This document shows, piece after piece, positions 1 to 8,029 of a stretch of 13,157 bases of DNA. The position numbers were made by a program, and so were the translations under genes. The stretch is from JBEKLJ01 sp050010255 (GTDB lineage Bacteria; Acidobacteriota; Terriglobia; Bryobacterales; Bryobacteraceae): the NCBI GenBank assembly GCA_050010255.1, contig JBEKLJ010000092.1:1-13157 (forward strand), written 5' to 3'. Each line of letters opens with the position of its first letter. Positions within the stretch are counted from its first letter, which is position 1. Below the pieces are notes generated by a model. That model had not been told where the DNA came from, ran no database searches, and saw nothing but the letters and a program-made list of their open reading frames with translations.

Positions 1-728
1 CGGTTGAGGTGGTCAACTTCGGGGAGTCGGGATACGTACAGACCCAGGAGCTCATCACGCTCTTAAAAGAGATCCAACGGGGCAACGTGCCCAACGTGGC
101 GGTTTTCTACGATGGCTACAACGACACCTTTTCGGCATTTCAGAACGGCGCAGCCGGCAGACCCCAAAATGAATTTAACCGCGTCAGAGAATTCAACCTC
201 CTGCAGTCCGGTCCACGTTTTTATCTGGAATGGGTGCGGCACTCGAACCTCTTTTGGCTGCTTTCCGGGTTCGCGGGACACCTGCGCCAAATGAATTACT
301 TTGCGCATCACTCAAGACAGACGGGCGCTGCATCGCCACAAGACGAAGGTGTCCATCTTATCGGCGATCTGCTTGGCGTCTATGACACGAATGTGAGGGT
401 TCTTAAAGCCGTCGGCATGGAATACAGCATAAGGACCTTCTACTACTGGCAGCCATCGGTGTACACCAAAGCGAATCAAACTCCCGAAGAAAGAGCGCAG
501 GCGAACAGCGATCCATCCTTCGAGAGATTTTATCGCGCGACAATCGCGCGGCTGAAGGACTCGCCCATCGAGAAGATCGACTCGTTTCGCGATTTGACGG
601 GCACCTTCGATGGACACCCGGAAAGGGTTTTTATAGACACCATGCATGTTTCCGAGCGCGGCAACGAACGTATTGCGGGCATGATTGCAACCGACGTCGC
701 CAGTGCAGTAAGGCAACTGTTGCAATGA
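1..728 (+). CDS. SGNH/GDSL-family hydrolase or acyltransferase, 3' part
   Basis: The gene enters from the left edge; the frame is open to the first bases, so its N-terminus, including the block I serine, is missing. Counting from the GTG codon at position 9, about 239 residues are visible. The start reads NFGESGYVQTQE, like the conserved block that follows the first part of SGNH enzymes. It is followed by FYDGYND (G36, N38, D39: the block III Gly/Asn pair) and near the end by IDTMHVSERGN, which contains the block V catalytic pair as DxxH (D210, H213). SGNH enzymes cleave or transfer acyl groups, often on sugars or lipids. Next to glycosyltransferases, a role in O-acetylation or deacetylation of an envelope glycan is plausible but inferred. 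The family call is good; the substrate is unknown. Confidence 0.75.
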   Translation, partial: VEVVNFGESGYVQTQELITLLKEIQRGNVPNVAVFYDGYNDTFSAFQNGAAGRPQNEFNRVREFNLLQSGPRFYLEWVRHSNLFWLLSGFAGHLRQMNYFAHHSRQTGAASPQDEGVHLIGDLLGVYDTNVRVLKAVGMEYSIRTFYYWQPSVYTKANQTPEERAQANSDPSFERFYRATIARLKDSPIEKIDSFRDLTGTFDGHPERVFIDTMHVSERGNERIAGMIATDVASAVRQLLQ

Positions 729-774
729 CCGCCGGCGATCGCAAAGCCGCATGGAATTAGAATGGGACAGGTAA

Positions 775-1274
775 GGGGAAGCTTGTTCCCGCAGCGCTGT
801 CCGGGCTTTTCGCCGGCTCCTCCTGGTTGTCGGATCGGTCGCGTTCGCTTTGGGCCTTGTTGAAGTTTCGGCTTTGATCAATGTCATCGATTACGAAGCC
901 TTGGAGTACAGCGGAGTCTGGGGCAGTTTGCGGTTCATGTGCGTGGCCGATCGGGAATTGACGCATCTTGAGCCTTCGCATGGGAGCTACCGCGGTTTGG
1001 CGTTCGGCGGTGACGCGGAGAGCGTCTACCAGATCCCTGCGTGCGACAGGACGCTCTTTCGATGGGCCTGCACTGCGATCGAATAGGCTTCCGCAATCAG
1101 GCCGACTTGAGCGGCGCGGGTACCGTTGTCAGCGGAGATTCCATGGGGGAGGACATCACCGTCTCCAACAACGAGGTGGTTACGTCCGTCTTGCAGGGTC
1201 TCGAGGGTAAGACCTCTAGCAGCCGGTCTGGGCCCGTCGGACACATTCTGGGCAGTGAAAGACGGGAGGGCTAG
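775..1274 (+). pseudogene. decayed SGNH-hydrolase-like gene (frameshifted)
   Basis: Two overlapping frames together spell the N-terminal half of a membrane-anchored SGNH protein. Frame one (775-1086) has a hydrophobic anchor (RRLLLVVGSVAFALGLVEV) and runs to CDRTLFRW, where it hits a TAG. Frame two continues the expected text from about 1065: HCDRIGFRNQADLSGAG, then VVSGDSMGED with the GDS catalytic serine at 1134-1142, then NNEVVTSVLQGLEGKT to about 1214, then a stop at 1272-1274. A one-base deletion near 1062-1070 explains the switch. Frame one has no ATG; the ATG at 762 lies in a third frame, so the start also looks broken. The second half with the DxxH block is absent. It is probably a dead relative of the preceding SGNH gene, but sequencing error at the frameshift cannot be excluded. 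No homology is recognised between about 1215 and 1274. Confidence 0.6.
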
Positions 1275-1466
1275 CGGCGAGGCCCCGCAGTGACTCGGCC
1301 CCAAACGCCGTCGTGCGATTGCGGGGCGGGAATTCGGGGTACCGATTGATACGGGCGGGCTCTCGGCGTGAAGTTGCATGGTGGAAGACGGATCGTCTAT
1401 CATTTGCTCCGGGCCTTGCTCCAGACAGACCGGCTCGCCGGAGCAGAGACTCTGCACAACAATCGT
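1275..1466. other. non-coding stretch before the glycosyltransferase
   Basis: No convincing gene is seen here. The glycosyltransferase frame is open from a GTG at 1368, but the extra 33 residues look unlike a family 39 N-terminus. An 8-bp inverted repeat (GCCCCGCA at 1282-1289, TGCGGGGC at 1320-1327) encloses a 30-base loop; its role is unknown. This could also be the eroded 3' half of the preceding pseudogene. Confidence 0.4.
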
Positions 1467-2945
1467 ATGAAGATGAGCGGCGGCCACTCGGGCAAGCTCC
1501 AGCCGACCCCTCCCTGGGGATGGCTCATGGCCCTGACGGCCTTGGCGGTGGGGCTGCGCGTTATCGAAGTCAACAAGGGTCTGTGGTGGGACGAAATCTA
1601 TTTTCTCGTCATTACCGTCAGGCGCCCGCTGGCGGAGATCGTCACAGTATTCCCTGGTGATATCCAACACCCGCTCTACTCGATTCTCGCGCGGCTGAGT
1701 GTTCTTGCCTTTGGAGAACATGCCTGGAGCCTGCGCTTGCCGGCGGTCGTATTTGGCGCTGCATCGATTCCGGTGATGTACCTCCTGGGAGTTTCTGTCT
1801 CTACGCGCACTCAGGCTCTGATTTCTGCCGCGCTGCTGGCCGTGTCGTATCATCACGTGTGGTTCTCGCAGAATGCTCGCGGGTATACCGCACTGGCGTT
1901 TTGGGCGCTTTCCTCGACGTTGTTTCTGCTGCGCGGAATGCGGACCGGACGCCGCGGCCCTTATGCCGCTTACGCCGTGGCCGCGTCACTGGGCGTGTAC
2001 ACACACCTCACCATGATGTTCCTGGTGGCGAGTCACTTATTCATCTGCGCCGGGGCCGCTCTGGTGGATTGGAAGAGAGGTTTGGGCCTGGCGAAGTGGA
2101 GGCTCGCACTACAGGCATTCCTCCTGACCGGGGGACTGACCTTGCTGTTCTACGCCCCACTCGTGACGCAGGTCCGGAATTTCTTTGTGAATCGGCCTTC
2201 AGCCCTGAGGGCCGTTTCCACTCCGCGCTGGGCGGTGTGGGAAACTCTGCGAGGTTTGACACGCGGTCTGGGAACCGAGGGCATACTCGTGGTGGCTGCG
2301 CTATTCATCGCCTGCGGCGCTTGGAGCTACTACCGCGAGAACCGCCTGGTTTTTGCGCTGTTCGCACTTCCGGGAGCATGTACCGCGATTGGCGCCGTCC
2401 TCGTGCGCGGAACGATGTATCCCCGCTTCTACTTTTTCCTCATTGGATTCGCGGTTCTGATCCTGGTGCGGGGACTGATCGTTATTCCCCGCTGGATCGT
2501 GGCACGCTGGCCGCGGCGCTCTGCGAGCGCCAATCCCAGGCTGGCTCCGGCGCTGTCGGCGGGCCTCGCAACGATTCTCTTTGCCTCCTCCGCCTTCTCG
2601 CTGGCGCGCAATTACAGATATCCCAAGCAGGATTTCGAGACTGCGATCGAGTTCGTGGATGCGCAGCGGGAAGCCGGGGAACCCGTGGTGACCGCGGGAG
2701 CATCCACGTTCCCTCTGCTGCGGTATTACGCCAAGCCTTGGGAGAGCGTGGAGACGGTGGAGCAATTGCGGGCGATCCGCCGCCGGGGCCGGGCAGTCTG
2801 GGTGGTGTACACGTTTCCCAGGTATCTGGAGAGTTGGTCGCCGCCGTTGGCGGAAATGATCCGGAAGGAGTTCACGGTCACCCGGGTATTTCCCGGGACC
2901 GTGGGCGACGGCGATGTCTTCGTCGCCAAATCTCAGCCCCGGTGA
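1467..2945 (+). CDS. GT-C membrane glycosyltransferase, family 39 (ArnT/PMT_2-like)
   Basis: This is a polytopic membrane protein of 492 residues from ATG 1467; the frame is open further up to GTG 1368, but the first membrane segment begins right after this ATG (WGWLMALTALAVGLRV). The first outside loop carries the acidic pair in LWWDEIYF (D42, E43), the expected catalytic aspartate position of GT-C enzymes, followed by IQHPLYSILARL (H68, P69), the family's HPP-like motif. About ten further hydrophobic segments follow, and a soluble C-terminal part (from about residue 415) ends in GDVFVAKSQPR. Members take a sugar from a polyprenyl-phosphate donor and transfer it outside the cytoplasmic membrane to lipid, protein or glycan. 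The next gene begins three bases after the stop and encodes an enzyme of the type that makes such donors. The acceptor cannot be deduced. Confidence 0.85.
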   Translation: MKMSGGHSGKLQPTPPWGWLMALTALAVGLRVIEVNKGLWWDEIYFLVITVRRPLAEIVTVFPGDIQHPLYSILARLSVLAFGEHAWSLRLPAVVFGAASIPVMYLLGVSVSTRTQALISAALLAVSYHHVWFSQNARGYTALAFWALSSTLFLLRGMRTGRRGPYAAYAVAASLGVYTHLTMMFLVASHLFICAGAALVDWKRGLGLAKWRLALQAFLLTGGLTLLFYAPLVTQVRNFFVNRPSALRAVSTPRWAVWETLRGLTRGLGTEGILVVAALFIACGAWSYYRENRLVFALFALPGACTAIGAVLVRGTMYPRFYFFLIGFAVLILVRGLIVIPRWIVARWPRRSASANPRLAPALSAGLATILFASSAFSLARNYRYPKQDFETAIEFVDAQREAGEPVVTAGASTFPLLRYYAKPWESVETVEQLRAIRRRGRAVWVVYTFPRYLESWSPPLAEMIRKEFTVTRVFPGTVGDGDVFVAKSQPR

Positions 2946-2948
2946 CAC

Positions 2949-3986
2949 ATGAAAAAACTGATCGTGCAAATACCGTGTTATAACGAAGCGGCGACGCTTC
3001 CCGAGACCCTGGCGGCCTTGCCGCGGCAGATTCCGGGCATCGATCGGATTGAGATCCTGATCATTGACGATGGCAGCAAGGATGGCACCGTCGAGGTGGC
3101 GCGAGCGGCTGGCGTGCACCATATCGTCCGCTTTCCCCGGAACCTGGGATTGGCGGCGGCATTCACAGCCGGACTGGAGGAATGCCTCCGGCAAGGGGCG
3201 GACATCATCGTCAATACGGACGCAGACAACCAGTATGAGGCGAAGGACATTTGCCGTCTGGTCGAGCCTTTGCTTGCCGGCCGAGCCGAGATCGTCGTTG
3301 GCGATCGCCAGGTGAAACATCTTCAGAACTTTTCCCCTTTGAAGAGACGGCTCCAGGCGGTTGGGAGTTGGGTGATCGGCCGGGCTTCCGGATTGGATAC
3401 TCCGGATGCCACGAGTGGATTCCGAGCCTTCACACGGGAAGCAGCGCTCCGCACATTCGTTGTCAGTGGGTACTCCTACACACTGGAGACTCTGATACAG
3501 GCAGGGGCCCGCCACGCGACAGTGGAGTACGTTCCGGTCAGCATCAATCCCCAAACCCGTCCGTCGAGGCTCATGCGGAGTGTCCCTCACTATATCCGGA
3601 AATCGGCGGCCACGATCTTGCGCGTGTACACCATGTATCGGGCGCTGAGGGTGTTCTTGGCGATGGGAATCGGCATGATCCTGCTGGGGATGATTCCCGG
3701 CATACGCTTCCTCTACCTGATGCTCGTGGGCCAGCGAGTGGGCCACGTCCAGTCGCTCATTCTGGCCGCCATCCTGATCATCGTGGGCTTCCAGGTGACA
3801 CTAATCGGACTTCTGGCCGATCTATTGAGTTGCAACCGCAAGCTCCTGGAAGAATTGATCTATCGGGTTCGCAAGATGGAGATCACCGGCGAAGCGCAAC
3901 GGAGCAGCCGCGACTGCCGGGACGATTTGGGGCTTCCCACACACGGCGAGGCACACCTGAAATCCGAAGACGGAACCAGCCTATGA
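2949..3986 (+). CDS. DPM1-like family 2 glycosyltransferase with C-terminal membrane helices
   Basis: 345 residues. The GT-A fold starts at once: VQIPCYNEAATLPE (residues 6-19), IIDDGSKDGT (D40, D41), then the metal-binding DADNQY (D91, D93) and TSGFRAF (155-161), the pattern of dolichol/polyprenyl-phosphate mannose synthases. Two hydrophobic segments at about 233-260 and 268-292 anchor it in the membrane, as in the DPM1 and GtrB groups. The likely reaction is transfer of a hexose from a nucleotide sugar to undecaprenyl phosphate on the cytoplasmic face. It starts three bases after the family 39 gene, and its TGA overlaps the next ATG as ATGA (3983-3986), so translation is probably coupled. 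A hydrophilic tail of about 30 residues after the helices has no known motif. The sugar is unknown. Confidence 0.88.
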   Translation: MKKLIVQIPCYNEAATLPETLAALPRQIPGIDRIEILIIDDGSKDGTVEVARAAGVHHIVRFPRNLGLAAAFTAGLEECLRQGADIIVNTDADNQYEAKDICRLVEPLLAGRAEIVVGDRQVKHLQNFSPLKRRLQAVGSWVIGRASGLDTPDATSGFRAFTREAALRTFVVSGYSYTLETLIQAGARHATVEYVPVSINPQTRPSRLMRSVPHYIRKSAATILRVYTMYRALRVFLAMGIGMILLGMIPGIRFLYLMLVGQRVGHVQSLILAAILIIVGFQVTLIGLLADLLSCNRKLLEELIYRVRKMEITGEAQRSSRDCRDDLGLPTHGEAHLKSEDGTSL

Positions 3987-5020
3987 ATCCTGTGGCCGCA
4001 GGCAGAGCGCCGTCCCAACCCAAGCCGAAGTGGTGGCGCTCCCCGGCGGTTCGGCTTGGCGGTAGCGCGTTGGTTCTGGCGTTGCTGCTCACCTTCCTGC
4101 CGTTCGACCAGGTGTGGTCCGCCATGAAGCGCATACCGCCATGGCTTGGCTTGGGGCTGCTTTGCATATACCTGGCATTGCACCTTCTGGGAGTGGCGAA
4201 GTGGCGCCTGCTGATCAACCTGGCAGGCGCGGATCTGACATTCGGACAGTCGGTTCGCTGCTACTATGGGGGACTCTTCGGCAATGTCTTCCTTCCCTCT
4301 CTGGTTGGCGGAGACCTGGTTCGCGCCGGCATGGCGTTTGCGGTTTCGCGCTCCAGAGCCGCGATCGTGCTGGGCAGTCTGATCGACCGAACCGAGGATG
4401 TGGTCGGCCTGGGAGGGGTTGCCGCAATGGGTGCGTTACTGCTCCCCAGATCGCTCGACCCTCAAAGCCGCAAAGTGTTCTGGGCCTTTGGGGGCGCTCT
4501 CGCCGTTGCAGGCGTGTTAGGCCTGGGGACCCTGTTCGCGATCCCGGCACGGAAGTTTCCATTCAAGGTCCGGCGCATCATGGTGAAGCTTCGGCGCGCA
4601 GGTCGATCCATGTATGGCCGCCCGGGGCGTGTGTTGCTATGCCTGTGTCTCGGGGTGATCCTGCAGGTCTGCCAGGTGGCGATCAACTTCTGGCTGGGGG
4701 TGGCCTGCGGGCTTCATGTGGCGTTCGGCGTCTGGCTCTTCGCGTGGCCGCTGGCGAAGGTCTCGGCGCTCCTTCCCGTCACCCAAGGGGGAATAGGAGT
4801 TCGCGAGGTCGCACTGATCGGCCTGCTGGCTCCTTTTGGTGCGCCATCCGTCCTCACCGCAGCCGCGGGTTTGGTCTTCGAAGCCATAACCACAATCGGT
4901 GGTTTGATGGCGGGGATCCTTGCGTTCCTCATTGGCCGCCGCATTTCTTCGGCTCAAACCAAGCCGCTTCCCGGTCTTCCCGCATTCCCCAGAGACGGGA
5001 ACACGACATCCCAGGAGTGA
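3983..5020 (+). CDS. flippase-like membrane protein (LPG_synthase_TM / UPF0104 family)
   Basis: 345 residues from the ATG at 3983, which overlaps the stop of the family 2 gene by four bases; the open frame upstream is only the shadow of that gene. Seven or more hydrophobic segments are visible. Family signatures appear in order: NVFLPSLVGGDLVR (101-114), LIDRTEDVVGL (133-143) and LPVTQGGIGVRE (264-275). The family is the transmembrane part of lysylphosphatidylglycerol synthase, also found alone as putative lipid-linked-sugar flippases and, to my knowledge, joined to family 2 glycosyltransferases in AglD-like proteins. There is no MprF synthase domain here, so lipid lysylation is unlikely. Its tight linkage to a DPM1-like enzyme suggests it works on the polyprenyl-phosphate sugar made by that enzyme; actual flipping activity is inferred. 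The tail after residue 320 is polar and Pro-rich. Confidence 0.85.
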   Translation: MNPVAAGRAPSQPKPKWWRSPAVRLGGSALVLALLLTFLPFDQVWSAMKRIPPWLGLGLLCIYLALHLLGVAKWRLLINLAGADLTFGQSVRCYYGGLFGNVFLPSLVGGDLVRAGMAFAVSRSRAAIVLGSLIDRTEDVVGLGGVAAMGALLLPRSLDPQSRKVFWAFGGALAVAGVLGLGTLFAIPARKFPFKVRRIMVKLRRAGRSMYGRPGRVLLCLCLGVILQVCQVAINFWLGVACGLHVAFGVWLFAWPLAKVSALLPVTQGGIGVREVALIGLLAPFGAPSVLTAAAGLVFEAITTIGGLMAGILAFLIGRRISSAQTKPLPGLPAFPRDGNTTSQE

Positions 5021-5029
5021 CCAATCCCT

Positions 5030-6538
5030 ATGACTCCCGGGCATTTGCCATCGTCTGAGCGCCCCCTGCGGCCGGAGCAGAACGCCGCTTCCGCGCTGGC
5101 AGGAGGCGCGCGCCCGGCCGCCGCACAACATGTTGTGATTCTCGGGGCCGGTCCGTCGGGTGTCGCTGCGGCTTACCAGCTTGTCAAAAAGGGGCTTGCC
5201 AGCGTCACAGTGCTCGAACAGCGGGATGGCGTTGGAGGTAATGCAGGGAGCTTCGAGTTGGATGGCGTCTACTGCGACTTCGGCAGCCATCGGCTCCACC
5301 CAGTCGTTCCCCCTGAGATCATGCAGGACTTGCGTCAACTGCTAGGGAAGGACCTTCTGTATCAAACGCGGCATGGGAGAATCCGTCTGCAGGGGCGATG
5401 GATCCATTTTCCGTTGCAGCCGATGGATCTGTTCTTTCGACTTCCAAAGACCTTTGCGCTGCGCATCCTTGCGGACACGGTCCGAAAGGCTGTGAGGCGC
5501 GCTCCCTCCGGGCCCGAAACCTTTGCCACCGTGCTGGAGCGCGGTCTCGGCCAGACCATCTGCCGGGAGTTTTACTTTCCGTACGCCAGAAAGCTCTGGG
5601 GAGTCGATCCCGAGGAACTGGCGCCCACGGCCGCACAAAGACGTGTCTCCGGCAGTTCCATCGGGAAGATCCTGCGCAAAGTCGCCAAACAGATTCCCGG
5701 GCTCAAGCCGCCCGGGGCAGGCCGGTTCTATTACCCGCGCCGCGGCTACGGCCAGATCTCACAATGCCTGTATGAGGCGGCCCGGGCGGCGGGAGCGGAT
5801 TTCAAGTTCGGGGCTCGTTTCACGGCGATTGAACGAGATGGTAGCGGAGTCAAAGCAGTACGCTATCAGCTCGGCGGCCAGGAGTTCGAGGTCCCGACTC
5901 GAACCGTCTGGTCGACGATACCGATCGACCGCCTGGTGCAGGGCATGCGTCCCGAAGCCCCGCAGGATGCACTCGAAGCAGCTTCGAGTATCTCCTTCCG
6001 GGGGATGATTCTGATTTACCTGGTGTTGGGTCGGGATCAATTCAGCACCTACGACGCCTACTATTTCCCGGAGATGTCGATCCCGATCTCGCGCCTTTCG
6101 GAGCCGAAGAACTTCAGTGCCTCATTCGAACCGCGCGGGCGGACTGTTCTTTGCGCGGAGCTTCCATCCGACCCCGGCCGCCCGGAGTGGGAGATGAGCG
6201 ACGAAGAACTGGGCCGCCGCCTCTGCGATTGGCTGGGGTGCGCCGGCCTCCCGGCGCCCGCCCCGGTCTCGCGAGTTGTTACGCGCCGCCTGCGTCATGC
6301 TTATCCGGTATACCGCCGGGACTACGAGGAGTGCTTTTCCAGACTGGACCGGTGGGTCGGCCAAATCGGTGGCGTGCTGACATTCGGCCGCCAGGGTCTG
6401 TTTGCACACGACAATACCCACCACACGCTGGCCATGGCCTATGCCGCCGCCGGCTGCCTCTCGCCCGAAGGCAAGTTCGACCATGCGCGTTGGGCGGAGT
6501 GTCGCAAGGAATTCGAAACCCACGTCGTGGAGGATTGA
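5030..6538 (+). CDS. FAD-dependent oxidoreductase, UDP-galactopyranose mutase/amine oxidase-like
   Basis: 502 residues; ATG 5030 has AGGAG at 5013-5017, 12 bases upstream. About 33 polar, Ala/Pro-rich residues precede the Rossmann fold VVILGAGPSGVAAAYQL (GAGPSG at 39-44), with E63 for the FAD ribose, GVGGN (67-71) and FGSHRLHP (84-91). The C-terminal FAD motif is LTFGRQGLFAHDNTHHTL (GRQG from 453). GSHRLH resembles the GPHIFH block of UDP-galactopyranose mutase, and AYPVYRRDYEE before the last motif resembles its C-terminal region, but the mutase's usual Tyr-Tyr-Asp-Met after GRxG is not present; the sequence there is more like protoporphyrinogen-oxidase relatives. A nucleotide-sugar mutase or oxidoreductase role fits the neighbours, but carotenoid, porphyrin or amine oxidation cannot be ruled out from sequence. 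It starts nine bases after the flippase-like gene, probably in one operon. Confidence 0.8.
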   Translation: MTPGHLPSSERPLRPEQNAASALAGGARPAAAQHVVILGAGPSGVAAAYQLVKKGLASVTVLEQRDGVGGNAGSFELDGVYCDFGSHRLHPVVPPEIMQDLRQLLGKDLLYQTRHGRIRLQGRWIHFPLQPMDLFFRLPKTFALRILADTVRKAVRRAPSGPETFATVLERGLGQTICREFYFPYARKLWGVDPEELAPTAAQRRVSGSSIGKILRKVAKQIPGLKPPGAGRFYYPRRGYGQISQCLYEAARAAGADFKFGARFTAIERDGSGVKAVRYQLGGQEFEVPTRTVWSTIPIDRLVQGMRPEAPQDALEAASSISFRGMILIYLVLGRDQFSTYDAYYFPEMSIPISRLSEPKNFSASFEPRGRTVLCAELPSDPGRPEWEMSDEELGRRLCDWLGCAGLPAPAPVSRVVTRRLRHAYPVYRRDYEECFSRLDRWVGQIGGVLTFGRQGLFAHDNTHHTLAMAYAAAGCLSPEGKFDHARWAECRKEFETHVVED

Positions 6539-6549
6539 ATCCTGCATTT

Positions 6550-7860
6550 ATGGAAACCCTGGTTAAGCTGTACCCGATTACTTGGACCGTCCTGAGAAGG
6601 GCCGCACTCATCAGCGCGCTCGCCATGATTCCTGTGGCCATGGTGGTCGTGGCGCTGAAGACGGACCGGTTATCTGGAGACGGCTTTTCCTACTTGGATA
6701 TCGCGGCGGCAGTCGCATCAGGCAACGGGTTTCAGGAACCCCATGGACTGTGGCCGGGGCACCCGACCATCCGGCGACCGCCCTTGTGGCCGCTCGTGCT
6801 CTCGCTGCCGTTGAAGCTCTGGGGCACGAAGTGCGCACTGCCCGTCATCTACTCGACCGAGGTTGTCCTGCACGCCGTGACTGTCTTTGGCACCGCGCTC
6901 CTCGCTTGGATGCTGTTGGGAAACTGGCGACGAACGGCATGTGCGACCTTGATAGTAGCCTTGTGGCCGGGGACGCAACCGTATCTTGTGGCAGGACTCA
7001 GCGAGCCCTGCTCTACCGCCGCGCTGACCATCGGAACCGTTCTCATCTGCCTCGGACGACGAACTTTCTTCTGGGGTGTTTTTGTGCTGTCGTTTGTGCC
7101 GCTAGCACGGCCCAATTTTCTGATTCTTCCGGTGTGGATCGCCGTGGTCCTTGTGGTCCTGCGGGCACGGCGTCGCCTCGACCCTATGTTTATCGGGAGT
7201 CCCCGCCGGTTGATTGCTGCGGCTGCCCTGTTCTTTGCTCCTTTCGTCGTCTGGCTCATGCGAAACTACGCCGTTACAGGTGCATTCCCTTTAGTTTTGA
7301 CTAAAACAGGCGAGGCTCTTTACGGAAACTACAATAGTCTTACCGCCACCGTGGGAGGTCCCCATTTTGCCCGCTGGGTGATGCCGAACCTTGTTCCAGG
7401 CGAAGAGAGCCAACGGAGCCTGGCTGGTAGAATGTCGGAACTCGAGTTGAACCGATATTACCGAGCAAAGGGTTTGCGATTCATTGCCGATCATTGGGAG
7501 GCTATCCCGGCGTTAATCGCTGGTCGCGCGCTCTACGCCGCGATGCCCCAATGGCCTCCATTTGGGGCTACACCGACCGGTGACAAGTACAGCCGTGACT
7601 ACAGATACCTGGAGTGGATTTGCCGATTGGCACTGTATGCCACTGCAATCATCGTTCTGTCGCGGAGATCGCTCCGGCTGGACTCCTGGTACGGCCTAAT
7701 ACTGACCAGCACTTTTCTGACGACGGCGACGACCGTGCTTCTATACTACGGGTGGGAACGCTTCCTGTATCAGTTGACTGTGTTGCTGGCGCCGCTAGTT
7801 TGTACGGATGCCCGGCTCCGGCTGAAGTCTGGCGCATCGATCCGAAGAGCGGCCGGCTGA
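6550..7860 (+). CDS. GT-C/ArnT-like membrane glycosyltransferase (second)
   Basis: 436 residues from ATG 6550, eleven bases after the FAD gene; GGAGG at 6529-6533 lies inside the end of that gene. The frame is open further upstream only as its shadow. After a first membrane helix (about 18-36) comes LSGDGFSYLDIAAAVASG, where D44 and D50 sit at the usual catalytic-loop position of GT-C enzymes, then TIRRPPLWPLVLSLPLKLWG (P77, P78), typical of family 39 relatives. Roughly nine hydrophobic segments follow, with a soluble loop (about 255-330) containing GEALYGNYNS. The sequence differs clearly from the family 39 protein at 1467, so it is not a recent duplicate. It probably transfers a sugar from a lipid carrier outside the membrane; donor and acceptor are unknown. 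A strict family number cannot be assigned by eye. Confidence 0.7.
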   Translation: METLVKLYPITWTVLRRAALISALAMIPVAMVVVALKTDRLSGDGFSYLDIAAAVASGNGFQEPHGLWPGHPTIRRPPLWPLVLSLPLKLWGTKCALPVIYSTEVVLHAVTVFGTALLAWMLLGNWRRTACATLIVALWPGTQPYLVAGLSEPCSTAALTIGTVLICLGRRTFFWGVFVLSFVPLARPNFLILPVWIAVVLVVLRARRRLDPMFIGSPRRLIAAAALFFAPFVVWLMRNYAVTGAFPLVLTKTGEALYGNYNSLTATVGGPHFARWVMPNLVPGEESQRSLAGRMSELELNRYYRAKGLRFIADHWEAIPALIAGRALYAAMPQWPPFGATPTGDKYSRDYRYLEWICRLALYATAIIVLSRRSLRLDSWYGLILTSTFLTTATTVLLYYGWERFLYQLTVLLAPLVCTDARLRLKSGASIRRAAG

Positions 7861-8029
7861 AGCCGAAGGGCGAAGTGGCCCGAGCGCCGCGCCCAGCCTG
7901 TGTGAGATTCGTGCGGATGGCATCGAAGTGAACCTGCGGGAGGGCGTCATCGCCGCATCCGGCGCGTCCCCGTGGCATCCAAGCTGCGCTCGACGATCAT
8001 CTTAGGGATAATGGCTCACGGGACCGGAG
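7861..8029. other. non-coding gap between the GT-C gene and the methyltransferase unit
   Basis: Nothing recognisable is seen here: no hairpin followed by a T-run, no tRNA, no clear promoter. Stop codons occur in all three + frames within this stretch. With the small frame at 8030-8164 it makes the only large gap (300 bases) in the otherwise tightly packed + strand cluster, so the methyltransferase may have its own promoter here or be a separately acquired unit. Confidence 0.4.

Noticed and set aside
1026..1856. - strand open frame of 276 codons over the pseudogene and the 5' end of the family 39 gene
   Set aside because: No signal peptide, domain or ribosome site; the + strand text here gives recognisable SGNH and membrane protein motifs instead.
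2301..3746. Long - strand open frame of 481 codons
   Set aside because: It is antisense to the family 39 and family 2 glycosyltransferase genes, has low-complexity Arg/His/Gln-rich text and no motif; it is a by-product of high GC codon use.
3251..3982. Upstream extension of the flippase-like frame
   Set aside because: It lies wholly over the family 2 gene in another frame; membrane-protein text starts only after ATG 3983.
6151..6549. Upstream extension of the second GT-C frame
   Set aside because: It overlaps the end of the FAD enzyme with Arg/Pro-rich text; the natural start is ATG 6550.
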